Assembly: GCA_026993355.1 (NCBI GenBank)
Contig: JALWTX010000008.1
Location: 169,014-233,013 of the forward strand
Reading direction: 5' to 3'
DNA: 64,000 nucleotides
From: Flavobacteriales bacterium
Lineage (GTDB): Bacteria > Bacteroidota > Bacteroidia > Flavobacteriales > Flavobacteriaceae
The notes under the pieces are model-generated. The model did not search any database. It saw nothing but the letters and a program-made list of their open reading frames with translations, and was not told where the DNA came from. Within the stretch, counting starts at the first letter, position 1. Each line of letters begins with the position of its first letter. A program made the translations under genes and the position numbers. Below, piece by piece: positions 19,268-27,305 of the stretch.

Positions 19268-19834
19268 ATGAAAAAGGAAACCTTATACATTAAAAATATG
19301 GTGTGCGACCGTTGTATAGCAGCGGTTAAAGAGACTTTGGAAGCACATAAAATTCCGGTTAAACGAATTTCCTTGGGGCAAGTACAGATTCTGGCAGAGC
19401 ATTTGGATAAGGAAAAATTAAATGAGGATTTGGAAAAAATAGGTTTTTCTTTAGTGAGAGACAAAAATGAAATATTAACCGAGCGCGTTAAAGCGCTCCT
19501 TATTGATCAGATTCATTATTTAGACCAACCTTTAAAGCTTAACATTTCTGATTATCTCAGTCAAACTTTGCAAATGGATTATGCTGTTATATCCAAAATC
19601 TTTTCTCAAACGGCACATACTACTATCGAAAAATTTATGACGGTTCAAAAGATAGAAAAAGTAAAAGAATTAATTGAATATGGCGAATTAAATTTTTCCG
19701 AGATAGCCTACAAATTAAATTTTAGTAGTGTTGCACATCTTTCTAAACGATTTAAGAAAGTGACCGGCATGACTTTGTCCGAATATAAAAACAATAATAA
19801 ATTTAACCGTCGCCCCTTAGATAAGTTAGATTAA
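19268..19834 (+). CDS. HMA-AraC fusion: metal-sensing transcriptional regulator
   Basis: 188 residues joining a heavy-metal-associated domain to an AraC-type DNA-binding domain. Residues 1-68 carry IKNMVCDRCIAAVKETLE, in which MVCDRC (C13, C16) is the copper-type MxCxxC loop of HMA domains. Residues 85-180 hold the two helix-turn-helices (YAVISKIFSQ; ELNFSEIAYKLNFSSVAHLS and RFKKVTGMTLSEYK). The usual AraC sugar-binding domain is absent. The metal efflux genes and three 21-bp-phased repeats follow directly, so I infer it senses Cu(I) or a similar ion and activates that operon. It starts on the base after mce stops. Confidence 0.87.
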   Translation: MKKETLYIKNMVCDRCIAAVKETLEAHKIPVKRISLGQVQILAEHLDKEKLNEDLEKIGFSLVRDKNEILTERVKALLIDQIHYLDQPLKLNISDYLSQTLQMDYAVISKIFSQTAHTTIEKFMTVQKIEKVKELIEYGELNFSEIAYKLNFSSVAHLSKRFKKVTGMTLSEYKNNNKFNRRPLDKLD

Positions 19835-19868
19835 TATATCCGGCAGCTACTTCTTTTTATAATTTTAT

Positions 19869-19954
19869 TCAAAATTGTACAAATCTTTCTCAAAATTGTA
19901 CAAATCTTTCTCAAAATTGTATAATACTTAAGCTGATTGCCTGACGTAATTTTG
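19869..19954 (+). promoter_or_regulatory. Three direct repeats plus -7 box: probable operator/promoter of the metal-efflux operon
   Basis: The core CAAAATTGTACAAATCTTT occurs twice, at 19870-19888 and 19891-19909, and its first half (CAAAATTGTA) a third time at 19912-19921. The period is exactly 21 bp, two helical turns, so all copies lie on one face. A TAATTTTG -7 box is at 19947-19954 with no TTG -33 element at normal spacing; the third repeat ends where the -33 would lie. This is the layout of an activator-dependent AraC-type promoter. The first CDS of the operon starts 12 bases after the -7 box. Confidence 0.65.
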
Positions 19955-19965
19955 TCTCATAAGTT

Positions 19966-20394
19966 ATGCAGATGAAACAACGTCTTTTTTTACCGCTTTT
20001 AATTTTATCTTTTTTCAGTTTAGTGAGCTGGAAAACGGACCGGTACTACACAGACATATGCCAAAATACTGCTAAAAGTTATGCGCAAACCAATACTTGT
20101 ATGGACAGTTATTGTCCTATGTCTTGTGCAACTAATCCTTTTCAGGAGAGACCATCAGATTCTTCATGCGAGCGGCATTGTTCATTTCCTTTTATCCAAA
20201 TAGGCCTTTTGGAACCCAATACACAACAGGTTAAATATCATAAAATTGCGGGTGGAAATAATGCAATGGGTCTATCAATAATTTGGTATAAAAACTTTCC
20301 TTTCGTTTGTATTCAACGACGTGAAACAACAGGTCATAAGCTTGTTTATGAACATAATCGCAAACAAGCTTTGTTAGGGGTTTTTATTATTTGA
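19966..20394 (+). CDS. Cys-rich exported protein of unknown function, first gene of metal-efflux operon
   Basis: 142 residues, not recognised. A signal peptide or N-terminal anchor covers about residues 4-22 (LFLPLLILSFFSLVSW). The mature part has cysteines at 32, 45, 50, 54, 68, 72 and 115, arranged as CMDSYCPMSC and CERHCSFPF, which suggests metal binding or disulfides. The C-terminal 70 residues look different and may be unstructured or a separate module. Small Cys/His-rich secreted proteins commonly open cus operons in Flavobacteria, and this may be a divergent member. Start is ATG 19966; ATG 19972 is also possible. A 116-base gap precedes DUF302. Confidence 0.6.
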   Translation: MQMKQRLFLPLLILSFFSLVSWKTDRYYTDICQNTAKSYAQTNTCMDSYCPMSCATNPFQERPSDSSCERHCSFPFIQIGLLEPNTQQVKYHKIAGGNNAMGLSIIWYKNFPFVCIQRRETTGHKLVYEHNRKQALLGVFII

Positions 20395-20510
20395 AAAGAA
20401 TTTTCCTGCTCTCCTTTTTCTCTCTTTCAATTGATAAACGGCAAAAACTATCTTCACGAGAAAAGAAGAAAAGTTGTGCCTAAATTAAACTAACCCATAA
20501 AAACAAAAAA

Positions 20511-20915
20511 ATGACTTATTATAAAAATATACAATTACAAATAACAGATATCGATGAAGCGACAAACTTAGTTCAAGAAATTGCTGCTAAACAGGGTTTT
20601 GGTATTGTGTCGCAATTTGATGTGGACAAGGCCTTCGAACAAAAACTAAATCTAAATTTTCGTCCTTACCGGATATTAGGTGCCTGTAATCCTTCATTTG
20701 CTAAAAAAGCCATTGATGCCGATGATAAAATAGGGACCATTATTCCCTGCAATATCATGCTGCAACAAAAAGAAGACGGCATTGAGATTGCCATTATTGA
20801 CCCGCGTGTAATAATGCGCGATATTAATAATGTAAAACTGCTGCAAATAGCAGATGAAATTTCTGACAAAATGGACTGGATTATTAACCAATTGAAATCA
20901 ACAAACAATGCTTAA
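20511..20915 (+). CDS. DUF302 family protein
   Basis: 134 residues matching the DUF302 fold: an N-terminal helix that begins the ATNLVQEIAAKQGFGIVSQFD segment (read here as about residues 19-39), then YRILGACNPSFAKKAI, GTIIPCNIMLQQ and a terminal helix. Family members are small cytosolic or membrane-associated proteins often next to metal or redox genes, with unknown biochemical role. Its end overlaps the start of cusA by eight bases, so the two are translationally coupled and it most likely serves the efflux system, perhaps as a metal chaperone or regulator. Confidence 0.85.
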   Translation: MTYYKNIQLQITDIDEATNLVQEIAAKQGFGIVSQFDVDKAFEQKLNLNFRPYRILGACNPSFAKKAIDADDKIGTIIPCNIMLQQKEDGIEIAIIDPRVIMRDINNVKLLQIADEISDKMDWIINQLKSTNNA

Positions 20916-23900
20916 AAAAATAATCAAATTTTTCTTAGAGAATAAATTAGTAGCCATGTTGCTGCTGGTTTTAATAATAAGTTGGGGTATTGTTACTTCG
21001 CCTTTCGGATGGAAAGTTGGTGCTTTGCCTTCTGACCCGGTTCCTGTGGATGCCATTCCTGATATAGGTGAAAATCAACAAATAATTTATACCGAATGGA
21101 AAGGGCGTTCGACCCAAGACATAGATGATCAAATTACCTATCCTTTGACCACTGCTTTATTGGGTATTCCGGGGGTCAAAACCATCAGGAGTAGTTCTAT
21201 ATTCGGGTTGTCCAGCATTTATGTCATTTTTGATGAAGATATTGATTTTTATTGGAGCCGGAGCCGGATTTTAGAAAAATTAAACTCCTTACCGGCCGGT
21301 TTATTACCGGCAGATGTAACCCCGACTTTAGGACCGGATGCCACAGCCTTGGGACAAGTATTTTGGTACACTTTAGAGGGCAAAAATAAAGCGGGAAAAC
21401 CAGCCGGCGGCTGGGATCCGCAAGAATTGCGTTCATTGCAAGATTTTTATGTAAAATATGCATTAACCTCGGTTAAAGGGGTCTCCGAAGTGGCTTCTAT
21501 CGGAGGTTTTGTCAAAGAATATCAAGTAGATGTCAATCCTGACTTGATGAAAACTTATGGTATTAAAATAAGTGAAGTCATCAATGCCGTCAAAAAATCA
21601 AATTTAGATGTAGGCGCCCGTACTTTAGAATTTAACAGAGCAGAATACTTGATACGTGCATTAGGATATATAAAATCTACTAAGGATTTAGAAAATTCAG
21701 TTATAAAAATGCGTCGAAATGTGCCAATCCGGATAAAAGATATAGCCAAAGTACAATTGGGACCTGCTTCGCGTCGTGGCGGGCTGGATAAAGGCGGTTC
21801 TGAAGCTGTTGGCGGAGTGGTCGTGGCGCGTTATGGCGCTAATCCTTTGGCCGTAATAAAAAGAGTAAAAGCCAAAATAGCTGAAATAGCTGATGGGCTG
21901 CCCGAAAAAAAATTAGCCGATGGCAGTATCTCAAAGGTGCATATTGTTCCTTTTTACGATAGATCAGGTTTGATACAAGAAACTTTAGGCACCTTGGAAG
22001 AAGCCTTATCCTTGGAAATACTCATCAGTATTTTGGTTGTGTTGCTTCTGGTTTTTAATTTAAGAGCTTCCTTTCTTATTTCAACTTTATTACCGCTGGG
22101 TGTCCTGATCACTTTTATAGCCATGCGATATTTAGGCGTCGATGCTAATATTGTAGCGCTCTCAGGCATAGCTATTGCCATAGGTGTGATGGTCGATGTG
22201 GGTATTGTAATAACCGAGAATATTATAAGACATAGAGCCTTGCCGCAAAACAAACACCTGAAAGGCAAAGATTTAATACAAGTTATTTATAAGGCAACCA
22301 TTGAAGTGGCGCCGGCTGTATTGACAGCCATTGCTACAACCATTATCAGTTTCTTGCCGGTTTTTGCACTGCAAGATGCCGAAGGAAAGCTTTTTAAACC
22401 CTTAGCATTTACCAAAACCTTTGTCATGTTAGCGGCCTTATTGGTAGGGGTGATTTTTTTGCCGATGTTGTCTTATTTTGTCTTTTCTTTTAACGTAAAA
22501 CGAAAAAAAATCCAACGATATTCACAAATTCTATTAGCTTTAGCCGGTTTGATCCTCTTTATTTCAGGTGCTTACTTTGTGGGTTTAATAGTGATTTTGA
22601 TTGCCTTAAATAACTATTATGAAACCTATTGGCAAGCTAAGGGGCGGCCTGAAATGACTAACTATATTAATATTGTATTAATATTATTAATTGTTTTATA
22701 TTATTTAACCAAAACTTGGTTGCCATTAGGTGTAACCTATAGTCTGGCCACAAATATCATTTTTGTAGTTTTAATGCTCGGAGTAATTTTGTTATTTCTT
22801 TCAGGTACCATTTATTTTTATCCGAAAATACTCCATTGGGGATTAGATAACAAATTTAAGTTTTTATCCATTCCGGTCATTGTGATAATCTTCGGTATGT
22901 TGTCGTGGCAAGGAGCGCATAAAATATTTGGTTTTTTGCCTGAGTTTGTACAAAAAACAGGTGTGTGGCAGTCTTTTGAAAAAACTTTTCCGGGAATGGG
23001 CAAAGAATTTATGCCTGCTTTAAATGAAGGCGCTTTTTTGCTGATGCCAACCACTATGCCACATTCAGGTATTGAAGAAAATAGGGAAGTAATTGCATTG
23101 TTAGATAAAAAAGTGAATAGTATTCCCGAAGTGTCAAGTGTTGTAGGTAAATGGGGGCGTGTTAACTCAGCATTGGATCCGGCACCTATATCCATGTATG
23201 AAAATATCATTAACTACAAGTCCGAATATGTTTTAGATGATAAGGGAAGAAAACTTCGATTTAAAACAGATGATAAAGGGGGATTTATTTTAAAAAATGG
23301 GGAAGTATATAACCCGTCGGATGGTTTTAAAGTCATTGATACGGCATTACTTATCAAAGATGACAAGGGGCAATATTTTAGACAATGGCGGAACAAAATT
23401 CATTCGCCCGACGATATTTGGAAAGAAATTGTAGCACAGTCCAATATTCCGGGATTAACCTCAGCGCCAAAATTGCAACCTATACAAACCAGGTTGGTAA
23501 TGCTGGCAACCGGTATGCGGGCACCTATTGGGATTAAAGTTTTTGGTCCGGATTTGAAAAGTATTGAAAAAGCCGGTTTTGAATTGGAAAAATTTTTAAA
23601 ACAAGTCCCCGGTGTCAATATGAAAAGTGTTTTTGCAGATAGAGTGGTAGGAAAACCTTATTTAGAAATTAAACTTAACCGTAAAAAAATGGGACGTTAT
23701 GGCTTAAAAGTAAATGATTTGCAAAAATTCATTTCCTCGGCAATCGGTGGAATGCCTTTGAGTTTTTCTGTTGAAGGCCGTGAGCGGTATCCTATACGGA
23801 TGCGTTATGCCAGAGATTTCAGAGATAGCCCGGAAGATTTGAACAGACTTTTGATTACAACCCCTTCGGGCCAAACAGTCCGTTTACAAGAAGTAGTCGA

Positions 23901-24705
23901 TTTAAAATATGTGCGTGGACCGCAAATGATAAAAAGTGAAAATAGTTTTCCGGTAAGTTATGTTATTTTTGACAAATTACCCGGTTATGCCGAAGTTGAT
24001 GTGGTTGAGAATGCACAAAAATTCTTAAATGTCAAACGGCGTGATGGTAGTTTAAAGTTACCAGCCGGTGTTACTTATAAATTTACAGGAAATTATGAAA
24101 ATCAAATTCGTGCGACCAAACGCTTGAGTATAGTCATACCCTTGGCTTTATTAGTGATTTTCTTAATATTATATTTTCAGTTTAGGTCAGTTACCGGTGC
24201 TTTTTTAATTTTCTCAAGTATTCTTGTGGCTTTTTCCGGCGGCTTTATTATGCTATGGCTCTACGGACAAGATTGGTTTTTAAATATAAACCTTGGCGAT
24301 ATAAATTTACGTGATTTATTTCAGATTAAGCCTTATAATTTAAGTGTAGCTGTGTGGGTTGGTTTTATTGCATTATTTGGTATTGCCACGGATGACGGCG
24401 TTTTGATTTCGACCTATATTAAGCAATTATTAGACGAAAAAAAGCCGGAAAGCATAGCCGAAATTCGTGAAAAAATAATGTTAGCCGGTAAAAAAAGAGT
24501 ACGTCCTGCCATTATGACAACGGCTACCACCTTGATTGCACTTTTGCCTGTTTTAACTTCTACCGGTAAAGGTTCTGATATTATGATACCAATGGCTATT
24601 CCTATTTTTGGCGGGATGGTTATTGCCACCTTGACCATTTTTATCGTACCGGTTTTGTATGCCATGTGGCAAGAAGCACGCTTAAAAAAATCTTTAAAAA
24701 ATTAA
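20908..24705 (+). CDS. cusA: CusA/CzcA-type RND heavy-metal efflux pump
   Basis: Inner-membrane proton-driven pump of the tripartite heavy-metal exporter, 1265 residues. N-terminal helix then porter domain (VDAIPDIGENQQIIYTEWKG). The proton-relay helix is GVMVDVGIVITENI near residue 430. The second half repeats the layout, with GIATDDGVLISTYI near 1160. It is about 200 residues longer than Escherichia coli CusA. A hydrophobic insertion at about 530-675 contains four or more extra helices (ILLALAGLILFISGAYFVGL, NIIFVVLMLGVILLFLSGTI, IPVIVIIFGMLSW). Such long forms occur in other Bacteroidetes. Substrate is probably Cu(I) given the adaptor and regulator, but Ag, Zn or Co cannot be excluded. Confidence 0.94.
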   Translation: MLKKIIKFFLENKLVAMLLLVLIISWGIVTSPFGWKVGALPSDPVPVDAIPDIGENQQIIYTEWKGRSTQDIDDQITYPLTTALLGIPGVKTIRSSSIFGLSSIYVIFDEDIDFYWSRSRILEKLNSLPAGLLPADVTPTLGPDATALGQVFWYTLEGKNKAGKPAGGWDPQELRSLQDFYVKYALTSVKGVSEVASIGGFVKEYQVDVNPDLMKTYGIKISEVINAVKKSNLDVGARTLEFNRAEYLIRALGYIKSTKDLENSVIKMRRNVPIRIKDIAKVQLGPASRRGGLDKGGSEAVGGVVVARYGANPLAVIKRVKAKIAEIADGLPEKKLADGSISKVHIVPFYDRSGLIQETLGTLEEALSLEILISILVVLLLVFNLRASFLISTLLPLGVLITFIAMRYLGVDANIVALSGIAIAIGVMVDVGIVITENIIRHRALPQNKHLKGKDLIQVIYKATIEVAPAVLTAIATTIISFLPVFALQDAEGKLFKPLAFTKTFVMLAALLVGVIFLPMLSYFVFSFNVKRKKIQRYSQILLALAGLILFISGAYFVGLIVILIALNNYYETYWQAKGRPEMTNYINIVLILLIVLYYLTKTWLPLGVTYSLATNIIFVVLMLGVILLFLSGTIYFYPKILHWGLDNKFKFLSIPVIVIIFGMLSWQGAHKIFGFLPEFVQKTGVWQSFEKTFPGMGKEFMPALNEGAFLLMPTTMPHSGIEENREVIALLDKKVNSIPEVSSVVGKWGRVNSALDPAPISMYENIINYKSEYVLDDKGRKLRFKTDDKGGFILKNGEVYNPSDGFKVIDTALLIKDDKGQYFRQWRNKIHSPDDIWKEIVAQSNIPGLTSAPKLQPIQTRLVMLATGMRAPIGIKVFGPDLKSIEKAGFELEKFLKQVPGVNMKSVFADRVVGKPYLEIKLNRKKMGRYGLKVNDLQKFISSAIGGMPLSFSVEGRERYPIRMRYARDFRDSPEDLNRLLITTPSGQTVRLQEVVDLKYVRGPQMIKSENSFPVSYVIFDKLPGYAEVDVVENAQKFLNVKRRDGSLKLPAGVTYKFTGNYENQIRATKRLSIVIPLALLVIFLILYFQFRSVTGAFLIFSSILVAFSGGFIMLWLYGQDWFLNINLGDINLRDLFQIKPYNLSVAVWVGFIALFGIATDDGVLISTYIKQLLDEKKPESIAEIREKIMLAGKKRVRPAIMTTATTLIALLPVLTSTGKGSDIMIPMAIPIFGGMVIATLTIFIVPVLYAMWQEARLKKSLKN

Positions 24706-24707
24706 TT

Positions 24708-25934
24708 ATGAAATTAAAATATATCATCCTATTTAGTTTAATATGGTTATATTCTGGGGCAAAGGCACAATCGTCATTGTCGCAATACTTGACCATAGCA
24801 GCCGAAAATAATCCGCAACTTAAAGCCGGGTATCAAAACTATATGGCAGCTTTGCAACGAGTACCTCAAGTTCAGGCGTTGCCCGATCCTAAATTAGCCT
24901 TTGGCTATTTTATTCAACCTGTTGAAACAAAAACAGGACCGCAACAATTTAAAGTTGGTTTAAGTCAGATGTTTCCTTGGTTTGGCACTTTGCAATTGGC
25001 CGGTCAAACGCAAGCTTATAAAGCCAAAGCGGCTTATGAAGATTTTTTAGAGGCGAAAGCTAATTTATTCAAACAAGTTAAGACGGTTTATTATACCTTG
25101 TATTTTCAACGGGAAAACATTAAAATTATTAAAGAAAGTATAGAAATAGTTAAACGTTTTAAATCTTTGGCACAGCAAAAAGTTATAACCGGTAAGTCAT
25201 CGTCTGTTGATGTGTTACGGGCAGATATGGCTTTAAATCAAATGCAAAACGATTTGAAATTGTGGCAAGATAAATTTGAAGCTACAAAAATTACTTTTGA
25301 AAATATCTTGAATAAACCACTAAATAATATCAACTTGCCGTCAGAATTGTTGCCCGAAAAGCTACCTTCTTTAGCTGTTTTACAAAAAAAACTGGAAAAA
25401 AATCATGCGATATTAAAGCAGGATTGGTTAATAAAGCAATTTCAGACCAAAGAGAAACTAGCCCGTAAAAAAGGATGGCCTAATTTTTCTGTAGGTGTTG
25501 ATTATACCAATATAGGGGGAATACAATTTCAGGGATGGACAAATGATGCCTTACTTTTAAAAGTTGGATTTAGCTTGCCCATATTCCGTTCCAAATATAA
25601 AGCGGCTGAGGCTGAAGCAAACCATCAGCAAAAAGCAAGCAGTCAAAAGAAACTAGCCATTAAGAATACGGTTTTATCATCACTTGAAAATTTGTATGCT
25701 GCGCATAAAGATGCTTTACGAAAAGTAAATTTATTTGAAAGGCAAGGCAAATTGGCCAAAAGAAGTATTGATTTACTACAATCTGACTATATGAGTGGAT
25801 TGCCCGTTTTTGAGGAAGTTTTACGTATGGAACAAAAATATTTAAAATACAGCATAGAAAAACAAAAAGCCTTGACAGAGACATACAAATTATCAGCCGC
25901 AGTCCAATATTTATTAGGTAATATTAACAATTAA
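24708..25934 (+). CDS. TolC/CusC-type outer-membrane efflux channel
   Basis: Outer-membrane and periplasmic tunnel subunit, 408 residues from ATG 24708, two bases after the cusA stop. An earlier in-frame start at 24666 lies inside cusA and would spoil the signal peptide, which ends YSGAKAQ. Two OEP repeats of long amphipathic helices are visible (LTIAAENNPQLKAGYQNYMA; later ALTETYKLSAAVQYLLG), with beta segments such as GLSQMFPWFGTLQLAG and GFSLPIFRSKYKAAEAEA. No lipobox cysteine is present, unlike CusC. It completes the pump with cusA and the adaptor. Confidence 0.9.
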   Translation: MKLKYIILFSLIWLYSGAKAQSSLSQYLTIAAENNPQLKAGYQNYMAALQRVPQVQALPDPKLAFGYFIQPVETKTGPQQFKVGLSQMFPWFGTLQLAGQTQAYKAKAAYEDFLEAKANLFKQVKTVYYTLYFQRENIKIIKESIEIVKRFKSLAQQKVITGKSSSVDVLRADMALNQMQNDLKLWQDKFEATKITFENILNKPLNNINLPSELLPEKLPSLAVLQKKLEKNHAILKQDWLIKQFQTKEKLARKKGWPNFSVGVDYTNIGGIQFQGWTNDALLLKVGFSLPIFRSKYKAAEAEANHQQKASSQKKLAIKNTVLSSLENLYAAHKDALRKVNLFERQGKLAKRSIDLLQSDYMSGLPVFEEVLRMEQKYLKYSIEKQKALTETYKLSAAVQYLLGNINN

Positions 25935-25945
25935 AAACAACAAAC

Positions 25946-27250
25946 ATGAATACAAAAGATTTTTATAAAAAAAATAAACAATATATATTTATAATCGCAA
26001 GTCTTATTTTGGGTTTAATATTGGGCGGATGGATGTTTGGTTCATCACCAACCAAAGATAACCGGAATGCTCAAAAAGATGACAATAAAACAGAAGCACA
26101 CCAAGAGCACCAATTATGGACGTGCGCCATGCACCCGCAAATCAGACAAGAAGAACCGGGTCAGTGCCCTATATGTGGTATGGATTTAATTCCGGTGAAA
26201 AAAAATAATTCGTCTGAAAAAATGGACCCTGATGCAGTTATGCTAAGTGATGCAGCCATTAAATTAGCTCAAGTGCAAACCTATAAAGTCCGAAAAGCTA
26301 TTCCTAAGCGGCATGTTGAATTATCCGGAACGGTAGAATTTGATAAAACACAACAAGCTAAAATGACGGCACGTTTTAAGGGAAGAATTGAAAAACTATT
26401 TGCCAATTTTACCGGGCAATATATAACTAAAGGGCAAAAAATAGCCGAAATTTATTCGCCTGATTTAATTGTAGCCCAACAAGAATTATGGGATGCTGCT
26501 AAATACAAACAAACGAATCCGGCTTTGTACCGTGCTGCACGACAAAAATTAAAATTATGGGAACTGTCCGATTCTCAAATAAACACTTTGGAAAGGATGA
26601 AACAGCCTGCCACCAGCTTTCCTATTTTATCGCCGGTTAGTGGTTACATTCAAAAATTACCGGTTGCTAAAGGAGATTATGTGAAAGAAGGACAAGTCCT
26701 ATTTACCTTGACTCCATTAAATCAAGTATGGGTTATGTTAGATGCTTATGAGCCGGACTTGGCAACAATAAAAATTGGAGATCACGTAAAGTTGGCTGCT
26801 GAAGCCATACCGGGGAAGATGTTTAAAGGGAATATTTCTTATATTGACCCATTTGTCAACAAGCAAACACGGGTGGCAAAAGTGCGTGTAAGTATAAAGA
26901 ATAAAGACCTTTTATTGAAACCGGGAATGTTTGTCTCAGCCGGTATTCAAGATGAGATTAGTAAAAATCCACAGCTTATCATTCCTAAAACAGCGGTATT
27001 ATGGACAGGAAAACGCTCGGTGGTCTATGTCAAAAAAGCAAATATGTTTAAATATAGGGAAATAATTTTAGGCCCCGAAGCCGGTGATTTTTATGTGGTA
27101 TTAAAGGGATTGGAGCCCGGAGAAGAAATTGTTAGTCATGCCGTGTTTAAAGTGGATGCTGCAGCCCAATTATTAGGCAAACCGAGTATGATGAATCCGG
27201 AAGGTGGAAAAACCAATACCATGCCCGGAATGGATATGGGCGACCAGTAA
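25946..27250 (+). CDS. cusB: CusB-type RND periplasmic adaptor with heavy-metal-binding domain
   Basis: Membrane-fusion subunit, 434 residues. An N-terminal helix (IFIIASLILGLILGGWMFG) anchors it. Residues 58-84 form a heavy-metal-binding domain with C60 and C74/C77 (WTCAMHP, then GQCPICGMDLIPV). The barrel-sandwich region follows (FKGRIEKLFANFTGQYI, SPVSGYIQKLPVAKGDYVKEG) and then beta-barrel and membrane-proximal domains (VWVMLDAYEPDLATIKIGD). The last residues are methionine-rich (MPGMDMGDQ), consistent with Cu(I) or Ag(I). It is the last gene of the operon and is followed by a strong hairpin terminator. Confidence 0.94.
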   Translation: MNTKDFYKKNKQYIFIIASLILGLILGGWMFGSSPTKDNRNAQKDDNKTEAHQEHQLWTCAMHPQIRQEEPGQCPICGMDLIPVKKNNSSEKMDPDAVMLSDAAIKLAQVQTYKVRKAIPKRHVELSGTVEFDKTQQAKMTARFKGRIEKLFANFTGQYITKGQKIAEIYSPDLIVAQQELWDAAKYKQTNPALYRAARQKLKLWELSDSQINTLERMKQPATSFPILSPVSGYIQKLPVAKGDYVKEGQVLFTLTPLNQVWVMLDAYEPDLATIKIGDHVKLAAEAIPGKMFKGNISYIDPFVNKQTRVAKVRVSIKNKDLLLKPGMFVSAGIQDEISKNPQLIIPKTAVLWTGKRSVVYVKKANMFKYREIILGPEAGDFYVVLKGLEPGEEIVSHAVFKVDAAAQLLGKPSMMNPEGGKTNTMPGMDMGDQ

Positions 27251-27267
27251 TTTTTGTTTGTTTGTGC

Positions 27268-27305
27268 AAAAGGCTTGTTTATTTTATAATAAACAGGCTT
27301 TTTTT
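27268..27305. terminator. Convergent rho-independent terminator between cusB and the MATE gene
   Basis: The arms AAAAGGCTTGTTTA and TAAACAGGCTTTTT pair over about 13 positions, with two G-T wobbles, around a short AT loop. A T run follows on the plus strand and an A run precedes it, so it can stop transcription from both sides. Confidence 0.8.

Noticed and set aside
19869..19921. Tandem repeats considered as a CRISPR array
   Set aside because: Units are directly adjacent with no spacers, only two and a half copies, and no cas genes. Promoter position favours an operator.
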